Assembly: GCF_003853645.1 (NCBI RefSeq)
Contig: NZ_QTPO01000026.1
Span: 46,753 to 110,752 of the forward strand
Length of the DNA: 64,000 nucleotides
DNA from: Burkholderia sp. Bp9143
GTDB lineage: Bacteria > Pseudomonadota > Gammaproteobacteria > Burkholderiales > Burkholderiaceae
Direction of reading: 5' to 3'
A program made the translations under genes and the position numbers. Positions 55,752 to 64,000 of this stretch are shown here, in pieces. Position 1 is the stretch's first letter; every line of letters begins with the position of its first letter. The notes under the pieces were generated by a model. The model searched no databases and had not been told where the DNA came from. It worked only from the letters and a program-made list of their open reading frames with translations.

Positions 55752-56654
55752 TCACGACGACATCGCCGGCATTGGCGCGGACACGCACGCGTGTGCGGCG
55801 CCGAGCGCGATGCCCGCGGCAACGGGCGGCGCGTCGCAGAAGAAGTCGAGCAGCGCCGCACGCGTGGTCTCGCGCTGCGCGCGGCCTTCGATGTCGAGGA
55901 AATGGCCGGCGTCGGGGATCGTCGCGAAGCGTGCGCGCGGCACGTGCACGCCCAGCTGGCGAACGTCGGCCGGCGTCGTGTATTCATCGCGCTCGCCGTT
56001 CAGAAACAGCAGCTCGCAGCCGATGTTCGAGAACTCGCTCAGGTAGCGCTCCGGCTGCAGCGACAGGATCTGGTCGACGTGGAACGCGACCTGGTCCTGC
56101 TCGTCGCGCGGCAGGCGCGTCAGGTAGCGGTAGTTGTACAGCTTCATGATGCGCGGCAGGTAGCGGCCGACCGTATCGTTCAGCAGCTGCGCGGCCTTCA
56201 GGTTCTCGCCGGCCGCGATGTGGTCGCGGGCGCGCGTCACGTAGTCGACCATCGCGTCGTTCAGGAACGGCGAGAACGAACAGATCGCCGCGCGCCGCAC
56301 GCTCGGGCAGCCGCGCGCGAGCGCGAACAGCGACGCCACGCCGCCCCACGACACCGACACGAGAAACGCCGGCGCGAAACGCTCGACCAGATGCTGGAGG
56401 ATCGCGGCCTCGTCGTCCTTGGTCAGGATGAAGCAGCCGGGATTGTGCTGGCGCGACTGCCCCGCATACGGCAGGTCGAAGCAGATCGTGTTCATCCGCT
56501 CGCCGAGATACTGGACCGTCTGCCCGAACGAGGCGGTCGTCGCGAGCGCGCCGTTGACGAGCATCGCCGTGTCGAACGACGGATCGAACACGTTCCGTTC
56601 GACGTAGACCTTCAGACCATTCGGTAGCGGCACCACGTGTTTTTCGGTCGGCAT
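55752..56654 (-). CDS. rhlA: RhlA, 3-(3-hydroxyalkanoyloxy)alkanoic acid synthase
   Basis: A 300-residue alpha/beta-hydrolase-fold enzyme that joins two 3-hydroxyacyl units from ACP to the HAA lipid of rhamnolipids. The nucleophile is Ser102 in SVSWGGVAS, the same number as in Pseudomonas RhlA. The acid is in LLFLNGERDEYTTP and the His in IPDAGHFLDIEG. GGAGA precedes the ATG. It is the first gene of the operon, and transcription starts from the AT-rich spacer to its right. Confidence 0.93.
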   Translation of the reverse strand: MPTEKHVVPLPNGLKVYVERNVFDPSFDTAMLVNGALATTASFGQTVQYLGERMNTICFDLPYAGQSRQHNPGCFILTKDDEAAILQHLVERFAPAFLVSVSWGGVASLFALARGCPSVRRAAICSFSPFLNDAMVDYVTRARDHIAAGENLKAAQLLNDTVGRYLPRIMKLYNYRYLTRLPRDEQDQVAFHVDQILSLQPERYLSEFSNIGCELLFLNGERDEYTTPADVRQLGVHVPRARFATIPDAGHFLDIEGRAQRETTRAALLDFFCDAPPVAAGIALGAAHACVSAPMPAMSS

Positions 56655-56809
56655 CGTCGTTCTCCGGTGGATGCGGCGTCTCGGCGTCGCGGCATGCTGC
56701 AGGTGCGCAATGGCTGGCGCCGGCCGTGTCGCGGTCGGTGGCCGCGCCCATTGCCGACGCACCGCGGCAAATATCCGCGGCGCCGATTCATTCCTCGTAA
56801 TGCGGCGCC

Positions 56810-56839
56810 ATACTAATACGGGCAATATTACTTACTCAA
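56810..56839 (-). promoter_or_regulatory. Weak candidate promoter for rhlA
   Basis: On the minus strand, TTGAGT (56839-56834) and TAGTAT (56815-56810) are 18 bases apart, about 155 bases before the rhlA ATG. Each box matches four of six consensus bases. Confidence 0.3.
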
Positions 56840-57290
56840 GTCATTCCAACGATCCCCTCTACTCCACCCGGAAATACGACCGATTCAAATTTTTCTCGTA
56901 ATTTTTATGGTATGCAGAATCGGATGCAACGCCATCGCAATCGTTTGCGAGCGAGCCGCCAAATACGCACAATCATGCGTAATTTTATTTATAATCAATG
57001 AGATAAGACATTTCAATCACCCGATTGAAACGGATTTCCATAAATTACCCATCTCGGTGCCGAGCATTCGGATTTTCATATTTCGGCAATTCTCACACAA
57101 CTCGACATTCTTTCGACGTGTAATAAATCGAATCCGGAAACTTTCGCAATCATTGCATCATCTTTTCCGGAACCGTTTTAAACAAACTTCAAATTATTTA
57201 ACATCCTTTCGATTCTTTTTTCCGCATCTGCACACGCGCGGCGGAACATCGCCAACGTCCTCCGGCGCACCGATTCACCGTCGGACCCCG

Positions 57291-57322
57291 ATTTTTTATT
57301 GATTGAACGATCAATAAAAAAT
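57291..57322. promoter_or_regulatory. BetI operator
   Basis: Perfect 13-base arms ATTTTTTATTGAT (57291-57303) and ATCAATAAAAAAT (57310-57322) around a TGAACG centre, 52 bases before betI. The ATTGAT-N-ATCAAT core with a GAACG-type centre resembles known BetI boxes, where choline relieves repression of the bet genes. Confidence 0.8.
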
Positions 57323-57373
57323 CGCTAAGCTCTCGACTTCCAGGAACGGCCCGTCCGGGCGAAGGAGTTCGCG

Positions 57374-57958
57374 ATGCCGAAAGTCGGAATGCGGGAGATT
57401 CGTCGCGCACAGTTGATCGACGCGACGCTGCGCTCGATCGACGAAGCCGGCCTGCCCGGCACGACGCTCGCATCGGTCGCGCAACGCGCGAACATCTCGA
57501 CGGGCATCGTCAGCCACTACTTCGGCGACAAGGACGGCCTGCTCGAAGCCACGATGCGGCACGTGCTGCGCGATCTGTGGACAGCCACCACACAACGCCG
57601 CGTCGCCGCACGCAAGGACCCGCGCTCGAGGCTGCGCGCGATCGCCGCCGCGAACTTCGACGACACGCAGGTCAGCGCGCCCGTGATGAAGACCTGGCTC
57701 GCGTTCTGGTCGCAGAGCATGCACGACCCGATGCTCAAGCGCCTGCAGCACGTCAACACGCGGCGCCTCCATTCGAACCTGTGCGCGGAATTCGCCAAGG
57801 CACTGCCGCGCGCGAAAGCACGGGAAGCCGCCAGCGGCCTCGCCGCGCTGATCGACGGCCTGTGGCTGCGCGGCGCACTCGCCGGTGGCCCGATCGACAC
57901 CCGGGCTGCACTGAAGCTCGCCCACGATTACATCGACCTGCTGCTCGCGTCCGACTGA
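57374..57958 (+). CDS. betI: Choline-responsive repressor BetI
   Basis: A 194-residue TetR-family regulator: [19 protein letters not shown] and the helix-turn-helix [24 protein letters not shown] at about 38-60, as in BetI. It represses its own operon betIBA until choline is present. The operator palindrome lies directly upstream. betB follows after 32 bases. Confidence 0.94.
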   Translation: MPKVGMREIRRAQLIDATLRSIDEAGLPGTTLASVAQRANISTGIVSHYFGDKDGLLEATMRHVLRDLWTATTQRRVAARKDPRSRLRAIAAANFDDTQVSAPVMKTWLAFWSQSMHDPMLKRLQHVNTRRLHSNLCAEFAKALPRAKAREAASGLAALIDGLWLRGALAGGPIDTRAALKLAHDYIDLLLASD

Positions 57959-57990
57959 CGCGTCACGCAGTCGCCAACCAGGAGATACTC

Positions 57991-59460
57991 ATGTCCGTAT
58001 ACGGTTTGCAGCGCCTCTACATCGGCGGCGGTTACGTCGACGCCACCAGCGGCAAGACTTTCGACACCTTCGATCCCGCCACCGGCGAACTGCTCGCGCA
58101 GGTGCAGCAGGCGAGCGCGGCCGACGTCGACCGCGCGATCGCATCGGCGCAGGAAGGCCAGCGCGAATGGGCCGCGATGACCGCGATGCAACGCTCGCGC
58201 ATCCTCCGGCGCGCGGTCGACCTGCTGCGCGAACGCAACGACGACCTCGCGGCGATCGAAACGCGCGACACCGGCAAGCCGATCGGCGAGACGCTCGCGG
58301 TCGACATCGTCACCGGCGCGGACGTGATCGAGTACTACGCGGGCCTCGCGACCGCGATCGAAGGGCTGCAGGTGCCGCTGCGCGCCGAGTCGTTCGTCTA
58401 TACGCGCCGCGAGCCGCTCGGCGTGTGCGCGGGCATCGGCGCATGGAACTACCCGATCCAGATCGCATGCTGGAAGACGGCACCGGCACTCGCGGCCGGC
58501 AACGCGATGGTGTTCAAGCCGAGCGAAGTCACGCCGCTCACCGCGCTGAAGCTCGCGGAAATCTATACGGAAGCCGGCGTGCCGGCAGGCGTGTTCAACG
58601 TCGTGCAGGGCGACGGCTCGGTCGGCGCACTGCTGACGGGCCACCCCGACATCGCGAAGGTGTCGTTCACCGGCGGCGTCGAAACCGGCAAGAAGGTGAT
58701 GTCGCTGGCCGGCGCATCGTCGCTGAAGGAAGTGACGATGGAACTCGGCGGCAAGTCGCCGCTGATCGTGTTCGAGGATGCCGACCTCGACCGCGCCGCC
58801 GACATCGCGGTGACCGCCAACTTCTTCAGCTCCGGCCAGGTCTGCACCAACGGCACGCGCGTGTTCGTGCACCGCTCGGTCAAGGACGCGTTCACGCAGC
58901 GCGTGCTCGAACGCGTGAAGCGGATTCGCGTCGGCAAGCCGACCGATGCCGACACCAACTTCGGTCCGCTCGTGTCGGCCGCGCAGCTCGACAAGGTGCT
59001 CGGCTTCATCGACAGCGGCAAGGCCGAAGGCGCGAAGCTGCTCGCGGGCGGCACGCGCCTGACCGACGGTCACTTCGGCAGCGGCCAGTACGTCGCGCCG
59101 ACCGTGTTCGGCGACTGCCGCGACGACATGAAGATCGTCCGCGAGGAGATTTTCGGGCCGGTGATGAGCATCCTAGATTTTGAATCGGAGGACGAAGTGA
59201 TTGCCCGCGCGAACGACACGCACTATGGCCTCGCGGCCGGCGTCGTGACCGAGAACCTGTCGCGCGCACACCGCACGATCCACCGCCTCGAAGCCGGCAT
59301 CTGCTGGATCAACACGTGGGGCGAATCGCCGGCCGAGATGCCGGTTGGCGGATACAAACAATCCGGTGTCGGACGCGAGAACGGCATCACGACGCTGGAA
59401 CACTACACTCGAATCAAGTCGATACAGGTCGAGCTCGGCCGCTACAACCCGGTGTTTTGA
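57991..59460 (+). CDS. betB: Betaine aldehyde dehydrogenase
   Basis: A 489-residue aldehyde dehydrogenase converting betaine aldehyde to glycine betaine with NAD(P). Visible are the Asn region [14 protein letters not shown], Glu in [11 protein letters not shown], the catalytic Cys in [14 protein letters not shown], and the C-terminus [21 protein letters not shown] typical of BetB. The ATG at 57991 has AGGAGA five bases upstream. It lies between betI and betA in the usual order. Confidence 0.95.
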   Translation: MSVYGLQRLYIGGGYVDATSGKTFDTFDPATGELLAQVQQASAADVDRAIASAQEGQREWAAMTAMQRSRILRRAVDLLRERNDDLAAIETRDTGKPIGETLAVDIVTGADVIEYYAGLATAIEGLQVPLRAESFVYTRREPLGVCAGIGAWNYPIQIACWKTAPALAAGNAMVFKPSEVTPLTALKLAEIYTEAGVPAGVFNVVQGDGSVGALLTGHPDIAKVSFTGGVETGKKVMSLAGASSLKEVTMELGGKSPLIVFEDADLDRAADIAVTANFFSSGQVCTNGTRVFVHRSVKDAFTQRVLERVKRIRVGKPTDADTNFGPLVSAAQLDKVLGFIDSGKAEGAKLLAGGTRLTDGHFGSGQYVAPTVFGDCRDDMKIVREEIFGPVMSILDFESEDEVIARANDTHYGLAAGVVTENLSRAHRTIHRLEAGICWINTWGESPAEMPVGGYKQSGVGRENGITTLEHYTRIKSIQVELGRYNPVF

Positions 59461-59482
59461 GAACGATAGGAGATACCCCGTC

Positions 59483-61183
59483 ATGACGACACGCGAATAC
59501 GACTACATCATCTGCGGCGCCGGTTCCGCGGGCAACGTGCTCGCGACGCGCCTGACGGAAGATCCGAATGTCACGGTGCTGCTGCTCGAAGCGGGCGGCC
59601 CCGACTACCGCTTCGACTTCCGTACGCAGATGCCGGCGGCGCTCGCCTATCCGCTGCAGGGCCGTCGCTACAACTGGGCCTACGAGACCGACCCCGAGCC
59701 GCACATGGACAACCGCCGGATGGAATGCGGCCGCGGCAAGGGGCTCGGCGGCTCGTCGCTGATCAACGGGATGTGCTACATCCGCGGCAACGCGCTCGAC
59801 TACGACAACTGGTCGACGCACAAGGGGCTCGAGAACTGGACGTATCTCGACTGCCTGCCGTACTTCAAGAAAGCCGAAACGCGCGACGTCGGCCCGAACG
59901 ACTACCACGGCGGCGACGGCCCCGTGTCGGTCACGACCAGCAAGCCCGGCGTGAACCCGCTGTTCGAGGCGATGGTCGATGCGGGCGTGCAGGCCGGCTA
60001 TCCGCGCACCGACGACCTGAACGGCTATCAGCAGGAAGGCTTCGGCCCGATGGACCGCACCGTCACGCCGAAGGGCCGCCGCGCGAGCACCGCGCGCGGC
60101 TACCTCGACCAGGCGAAGGTGCGGTCGAACCTCGAGATCGTCACGCACGCGCTCGCCGACCGCATCCTGTTCGACGGCAAGCGCGCATCGGGCGTCACGT
60201 ACCTGCGCGGCAGCGAGCGCTCGACCGCGCATGCGCGCCGCGAAGTGCTCGTGTGCAGCGGCGCGATCGCCTCGCCGCAACTGCTGCAGCGTTCGGGCGT
60301 CGGCCCCGGCGCGTGGCTGAAGGAACTCGACATCCCGGTCGTGCTCGACCTGCCCGGCGTCGGCCAGAACCTGCAGGATCACCTGGAGATGTACATCCAG
60401 TACGAGTGCAAGGAGCCGGTGTCGCTGTATCCGGCGCTCAAGTGGTGGAACCAGCCGAAGATCGGCCTCGAATGGATGCTGAACGGCACCGGCCTCGGCG
60501 CGACCAACCACTTCGAGGCGGGCGGCTTCATCCGCACGCGCGACGACGATCTGTGGCCGAACATCCAGTATCACTTCCTGCCCGTTGCGATCAACTACAA
60601 CGGCTCGAACGCGATCGAGATGCACGGCTTCCAGGCACACGTCGGGTCGATGCGTTCGCCGAGCCGCGGCCGCGTGAAGTTGCGCTCGCGCGACCCGAAC
60701 GACCATCCGAGCATCCTGTTCAACTACATGGCCGAAGCGCTCGACTGGCGCGAGTTCCGCGATGCAATCCGCGCGACGCGCGAGATCATGCGGCAGCCCG
60801 CGCTCGACCGCTATCGCGGCCGCGAGCTGAACCCGGGCGCCGACTGCAAGAGCGACAAGGAACTCGACGCGTTCGTGCGGGCCCGCGCGGAAACCGCGTT
60901 CCATCCGTCGTGCTCGTGCAAGATGGGCTATGACGACATGGCCGTGGTCGACGAGGAAGGTCGCGTGCACGGGCTGGAAGGGCTGCGTGTCGTCGATGCG
61001 TCGATCATGCCGATCATCACGACCGGCAACCTGAACGCGCCGACGATCATGATCGCGGAGAAGATCGCGGACAAGATCCGTGGCCGCAAGCCGCTTGCAC
61101 GTGTCGATGTGCCTTACTTCGTCGCGAATGGGGCAATGGCGCGGAATATCGCGAAGGCGGTGCGGCGGCCGGAAACGGTGTGA
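59483..61183 (+). CDS. betA: Choline dehydrogenase
   Basis: A 566-residue GMC-family FAD enzyme oxidising choline to betaine aldehyde, membrane-associated. FAD motif [17 protein letters not shown] at 8-24; GMC signature [15 protein letters not shown]; active-site His in [11 protein letters not shown] and Asn in [11 protein letters not shown]. Length matches BetA. A ribosome site TAGGAGA stands before ATG 59483. Last gene of betIBA. Confidence 0.95.
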   Translation: MTTREYDYIICGAGSAGNVLATRLTEDPNVTVLLLEAGGPDYRFDFRTQMPAALAYPLQGRRYNWAYETDPEPHMDNRRMECGRGKGLGGSSLINGMCYIRGNALDYDNWSTHKGLENWTYLDCLPYFKKAETRDVGPNDYHGGDGPVSVTTSKPGVNPLFEAMVDAGVQAGYPRTDDLNGYQQEGFGPMDRTVTPKGRRASTARGYLDQAKVRSNLEIVTHALADRILFDGKRASGVTYLRGSERSTAHARREVLVCSGAIASPQLLQRSGVGPGAWLKELDIPVVLDLPGVGQNLQDHLEMYIQYECKEPVSLYPALKWWNQPKIGLEWMLNGTGLGATNHFEAGGFIRTRDDDLWPNIQYHFLPVAINYNGSNAIEMHGFQAHVGSMRSPSRGRVKLRSRDPNDHPSILFNYMAEALDWREFRDAIRATREIMRQPALDRYRGRELNPGADCKSDKELDAFVRARAETAFHPSCSCKMGYDDMAVVDEEGRVHGLEGLRVVDASIMPIITTGNLNAPTIMIAEKIADKIRGRKPLARVDVPYFVANGAMARNIAKAVRRPETV

Positions 61184-61309
61184 CGGAATCTAGCGCGCTG
61201 TCCAGTTTTTGGCGTATGCGATGAAAACGCCGTCGACGGTAGAACATGTTCGCCCGTCACGGAACGCTTCATCGCGATGCAGCGCAAGCGCGACATCGGT
61301 CGTTAGGGA

Positions 61310-61525
61310 ATGAGGGCCATCCATGACGAGAGCTGCGAGCCGCTACACCTCTGGCTCAAGATCGCCGGCCGCTGGCTGACACACGATGTCGGCTTCCACG
61401 CCGGACAGAAGCTCCTCGTTCACGTCGAACACGGCGAGCTCATCATTACCGCTGCGCAGATCGCTCCCGTAGGGACGCAATCCGAGCAGATCACCATCTC
61501 CCCGGATCGCCGCCAACCTTGCTAA
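61310..61525 (+). CDS. SymE-like protein, possibly truncated by an in-frame stop
   Basis: A 71-residue product with the SymE core: LWLKIAGRWLTHDVGFHAGQKLLVHVEHGELIITAAQ, related to AbrB-like SymE toxins often found beside Rhs genes. TTAGGGA gives a ribosome site for ATG 61310. The same frame upstream reads VTERFIAMQRKRDIGR and then TAG at 61304-61306, which looks like the family's usual N-terminal part cut off. The gene may be a remnant or use the shorter start. Confidence 0.55.
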   Translation: MRAIHDESCEPLHLWLKIAGRWLTHDVGFHAGQKLLVHVEHGELIITAAQIAPVGTQSEQITISPDRRQPC

Positions 61526-61555
61526 CTACAAGGGCCGCAACTGCGGCCCTTGTAG

Positions 61556-61831
61556 TTACTGAAGCCAATCCATAGCAAGCTTCAGAATTTCCTGCAAATT
61601 ACCAGGACCGCCGTATCCGATGAACTCCGTTTCGGTGGCGCTTATCCTGATCCAATCCTCGTCGTCACGCTCAATGTTGATATCAGTCGGTCTCCTGACT
61701 GAAGCACCATTTATCTTGACCCTCCAGCCCGGGTTGTCGATATTGACAATTTCCACACCATAAGAGTGCTCCCAAACGTCATTGCATTGGGATGTATACC
61801 AGCGCTGCAACGCAGCTATTAAATCGCTCAT
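61556..61831 (-). CDS. Imm53-type immunity protein
   Basis: A 91-residue protein with the Imm53 pattern: LQRWYTSQCNDVWEHSYGVEI and VNIDNPGWRVKI near the start, acidic overall. ATG 61831 overlaps the toxin stop by four bases (ATGA); a GTG two codons upstream is also possible. It should neutralise the Rhs C-terminal toxin encoded directly upstream. The family call is from memory of the motif. Confidence 0.78.
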   Translation of the reverse strand: MSDLIAALQRWYTSQCNDVWEHSYGVEIVNIDNPGWRVKINGASVRRPTDINIERDDEDWIRISATETEFIGYGGPGNLQEILKLAMDWLQ

Positions 61832-63140
61832 TTGCACAGCCCTTTTCGCCTTGCCAGCTCCCTGGCCACTCGAACATCTTGCTTGGTCGCCGCCCTTGTA
61901 ACCTCTGTCTTCTTCGACGTAGTCACCTGACCATTTGGCCCGACATTTATTTTCCGAGTCTGGACATGCGGGGTCGTAATATCGACACCAGTAGCTTTGT
62001 CGAAATGTGATGCCCCTTGCAAATCGATGTGGCCCTGTGTCGTCGGTGTAGAGAATGTCACTGAATTTTGGTTGATCTGCCCGGAAAGCTCACGAGCCAT
62101 CTCCTCCTCATTTTTCGGCCCACGGGACGTATAGTCATTGCAACTTGGCAAGCACTTCGCACAATGCTTCGACAGCCCCAACGGATCAATCCAGCCAACC
62201 GGATTCGGCGCGTACTGCCATGCATTCAGCCCACCTGCCAACCCGATCGGGTCCTTGCTAATGAACCGCCCACTATTCGGATCGTAATACCGATACCGGT
62301 TGTAATGCAGCCCCGTCTCACGATCCCAATACTGCCCCGCAAACCGCAGCGGATTCGCGATCCCGGCCTTGCGCCCCGCCTCGCCGATCACCTCCCGCGC
62401 TTCACCCCACGCCCGGTAGCGTGCCGACCACGCAACCTCCCCCGCCTCGTCCGTCAACTCCTGCGGCGTGCCGATCTGATCACAATGGTAGTACGCCAGC
62501 GACCCAATATCCCGTGCCTCGTTCTCCCCATCCTCCAGCACCGCCGGCCCCGTCACCCGCAACAGCGGCGTGAAGCTCCACGGTTCGTACACGTAGTGCG
62601 TCGTCTCGCGTTTGTCCCACGACGTCTCGTACGCCAGCGTATCCCCGTCCCACCCGTACAGCGTCAGCCTTACCCGTGCTCCTGCTTCAGCCGCTGGCGC
62701 TCCGCGTCGAGCCAACCGCTACCCGCGCCCACCGCCGCCAGAAGCGACACCTGCGGCTCGGTCAGCTTGACGATCCGCCGGCCCAGCGTGTCGTACACAT
62801 ACGTCGCCTGCATGCGAGAGCCGCTCGCCGTCACCATCCGGTCAAACGTGTTCCAGCCGAACGTCATGTGCTCGCCGTTACGCTTGCGCTCCGTCAGGTT
62901 CCCGCGCTCGTCGTACATGTAGTGCGTGCCCGCGTACTCCTTCAGCAGGTTGTCCAGCAGCGGCGTCGCCTCTTTGCCGCCCAGCACACCGATGCCGTGC
63001 TCGTCGCGCTCCGTCGCCGTCACGATGTTGCTCGCCGGATCGAACGCGAACGTCTCCACATCCACCGACGACTGCGCGCGCGTGAGCCGGCCGATCGGAT
63101 CGTACGTGTACTGCAGCTCACTGCGCTGCAGGTAACAAGG
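61828..63140 (-). pseudogene. Orphan Rhs core fragment with C-terminal toxin, frameshifted
   Basis: On the minus strand Rhs-core sequence begins near 63140 (LQYTYDPIGRLTR), without start codon or N-terminal domains. It runs through YD repeats (YMYDERGNLTERKRNG, YVYDTLGRRIVKL). Near 62675 the frame changes after RQRLKQEHG; the rest (LTLYGWDGDTLAYE, GRFISKDPIGLAGG, the core end PVGWIDPLGL) is in another frame to TGA 61828. After the core end comes a ~115-residue toxin with GHIDLQGASHFD, TPHVQTRKINVGPNGQ and TKQDVRVARELARRKGL, resembling polymorphic toxin type 24. It is a displaced cassette, probably silent unless recombined. Confidence 0.75.
62174..62503. repeat. Direct repeat, copy 1 (Rhs core end)
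   Basis: This 330-bp segment, coding the last part of the Rhs core, is repeated almost base for base at 63671-64000 (offset 1497). I see about four differences, near 62247, 62371 and 62394-62396. The similarity continues to the window end, so the true repeat is longer. Confidence 0.93.
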
Positions 63141-63166
63141 GGCCGCGACCCTTGTTTGAAAGGCGT

Positions 63167-63349
63167 TTAAATTCGGCTTGCGAACCGATTAAGTATCGCT
63201 GCTATTTCCATAGCCTCCGACTCCGAAAGCTCAACAGGATCGTTTTCAACTGTCGCTGCTTTGATATGGATAGACGTCCCCTGCTCAATCCATATTCGGA
63301 CAGTTCCGTCGCTTGTTTCGAAATAATCTTTCTCATATTTACCTTGCAT
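63167..63349 (-). CDS. Small acidic protein, likely immunity to the proximal Rhs toxin
   Basis: A 60-residue acidic protein (YFETSDGTVRIWIEQGTSIHIK, ELSESEAMEIAAILN). It starts two bases after the stop of the upstream Rhs toxin tip and precedes the orphan core copy. Position, size and charge are those of a cognate immunity gene. I do not recognise the family. Confidence 0.65.
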   Translation of the reverse strand: MQGKYEKDYFETSDGTVRIWIEQGTSIHIKAATVENDPVELSESEAMEIAAILNRFASRI

Positions 63350-63351
63350 TG

Positions 63352-64000
63352 CTATTCACCTGTAGTAGGGAAGTGTGGGTTTCCATCATTCGGCGAAACC
63401 ACCTTGACCTTGCCAGTCGGATCATATGCATGCACATGATCCACTGCCGCTTTAGGATCATCATACGGTAGCCCAGTTGACGGATCAGTGTGACCTCGGT
63501 CCAACCGCAAACGCTCTTTCCCAGTGCACGGGCATTTCCATTTTATTGGCGCACCCGTCGCATCCGATTTGGCGAGAACGAGATCCTTGCTCTTCGCGAG
63601 AGCACGAATTTCGGTACGAGTCTTATTCGTAATATCTGCTGCCGTTATCGTTGGTGGAGTTGTACTCGTTAGCCCCAACGGATCAATCCAGCCAACCGGA
63701 TTCGGCGCGTACTGCCATGCATTCAGCCCACCTGCCAACCCGATCGGATCCTTGCTAATGAACCGCCCACTATTCGGATCGTAATACCGATACCGGTTGT
63801 AATGCAGCCCCGTCTCACGATCCCAATACTGCCCCGCAAACCGCAGCGGATTCGCGATCCCGGCCTTGCACCCCGCCTCGCCGATCACCTCCTGGGCTTC
63901 ACCCCACGCCCGGTAGCGTGCCGACCACGCAACCTCCCCCGCCTCGTCCGTCAACTCCTGCGGCGTGCCGATCTGATCACAATGGTAGTACGCCAGCGAC
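63352..64000 (-). CDS. Rhs protein, C-terminal part with toxin tip (runs off window)
   Basis: Rhs core from the window edge (LAYYHCDQIGTPQELTDEAG, YWDRETGLHYNRYRYYDP, SGRFISKDPIGLAGG) to the boundary PVGWIDPLGL. Then comes a ~105-residue variable tip: TITAADITNKTRTEIRALAK, a CPC motif in IKWKCPCTGKERLRLDRGHTDP, and HVHAYDPTGKVKVVSPNDG. Cys, His and Asp/Arg clusters suggest a nuclease-like tip, but I cannot assign it. Its start lies beyond 64000. The immunity gene follows two bases later. Confidence 0.85.
   Translation of the reverse strand, partial: SLAYYHCDQIGTPQELTDEAGEVAWSARYRAWGEAQEVIGEAGCKAGIANPLRFAGQYWDRETGLHYNRYRYYDPNSGRFISKDPIGLAGGLNAWQYAPNPVGWIDPLGLTSTTPPTITAADITNKTRTEIRALAKSKDLVLAKSDATGAPIKWKCPCTGKERLRLDRGHTDPSTGLPYDDPKAAVDHVHAYDPTGKVKVVSPNDGNPHFPTTGE
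63671..64000. repeat. Direct repeat, copy 2 (Rhs core end, cut by window edge)
   Basis: Partner of 62174-62503, in the same orientation. It belongs to the proximal Rhs gene. Recombination between the copies would swap the two toxin/immunity tips and delete about 1.5 kb. Confidence 0.93.

Larger units (their letters stand above)
56655..57373. other. AT-rich spacer between rhlA and betI
   Basis: A 719-bp divergent spacer. From about 56780 to 57240 it is visibly AT-rich, with many A/T runs, against the GC-rich surroundings. No convincing gene is present. It must hold the rhlA promoter (minus) and the betI promoter (plus). Possible roles are silencing by H-NS-type proteins or complex control of rhamnolipid synthesis. 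Confidence 0.6.

Noticed and set aside
56907..57302. 131-codon open frame in the AT-rich spacer
   Set aside because: No ribosome site, no recognisable family, composition follows the AT-rich DNA, and it runs through the BetI operator; judged chance.

Overview
The window is high-GC DNA with Burkholderia-type gene content, most likely a secondary replicon of a Burkholderia cepacia complex member. The reasons are a ZmpB-like zinc protease, an rhlA/rhlB/rhlC rhamnolipid operon with its own pump, a collinear glycine betaine catabolic cluster controlled by GbdR, and Rhs tip modules. Species and replicon are inferred; the gene content is read directly.

Left part (1-26 kb). A small secreted protein and an Asp-nucleophile alpha/beta hydrolase are followed by a divergent LysR/SDR pair, then two decayed gene remnants (pirin, YdcZ-type transporter) around a RidA gene. 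At 4.7-8.6 kb lies an aromatic-amine-dehydrogenase-type TTQ enzyme operon (aauBEDA order) ending in two monohaem cytochromes c, with an AraC regulator divergent from it and a GlxA-type AraC regulator next to that. Two secreted peptidases (ZmpB-like, M28 aminopeptidase) follow, then YbjQ and an MFS exporter. An Lrp regulator is divergent from an amino-acid permease, a MalY/PatB-type PLP enzyme and an AhpD-like protein. A porin precedes the choline-sulfate module (choX-betC with a divergent LysR gene), and purU follows.

Middle (26-48 kb). A long one-direction series runs glyA, M19 dipeptidase, V4R protein, dgcA, dgcB, etfA, etfB, gbcA, gbcB, a betaine-type binding protein and an APC permease, with gbdR divergent from glyA. 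Together with betIBA at the right this covers choline-O-sulfate -> choline -> betaine aldehyde -> glycine betaine -> dimethylglycine -> sarcosine, and glycine -> serine. The sarcosine step itself is absent. FdhA and PurU deal with the one-carbon products. Also here are a beta-propeller/discoidin protein and a MocR regulator coupled to a zinc-ribbon membrane protein.

Right (48-64 kb). The rhamnolipid operon reads, on the minus strand, rhlA, an ICMT-like methyltransferase, rhlB, an MFS exporter, rhlC, a NodT-type outer-membrane lipoprotein and an EmrA-type adaptor. An unusually AT-rich spacer with a clear BetI palindrome separates it from betIBA. The right edge holds a SymE-like gene and two Rhs C-terminal toxin/immunity modules in tandem. 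The distal module is carried by a truncated, frameshifted Rhs core copy, and the proximal one belongs to an Rhs gene that runs off the window.
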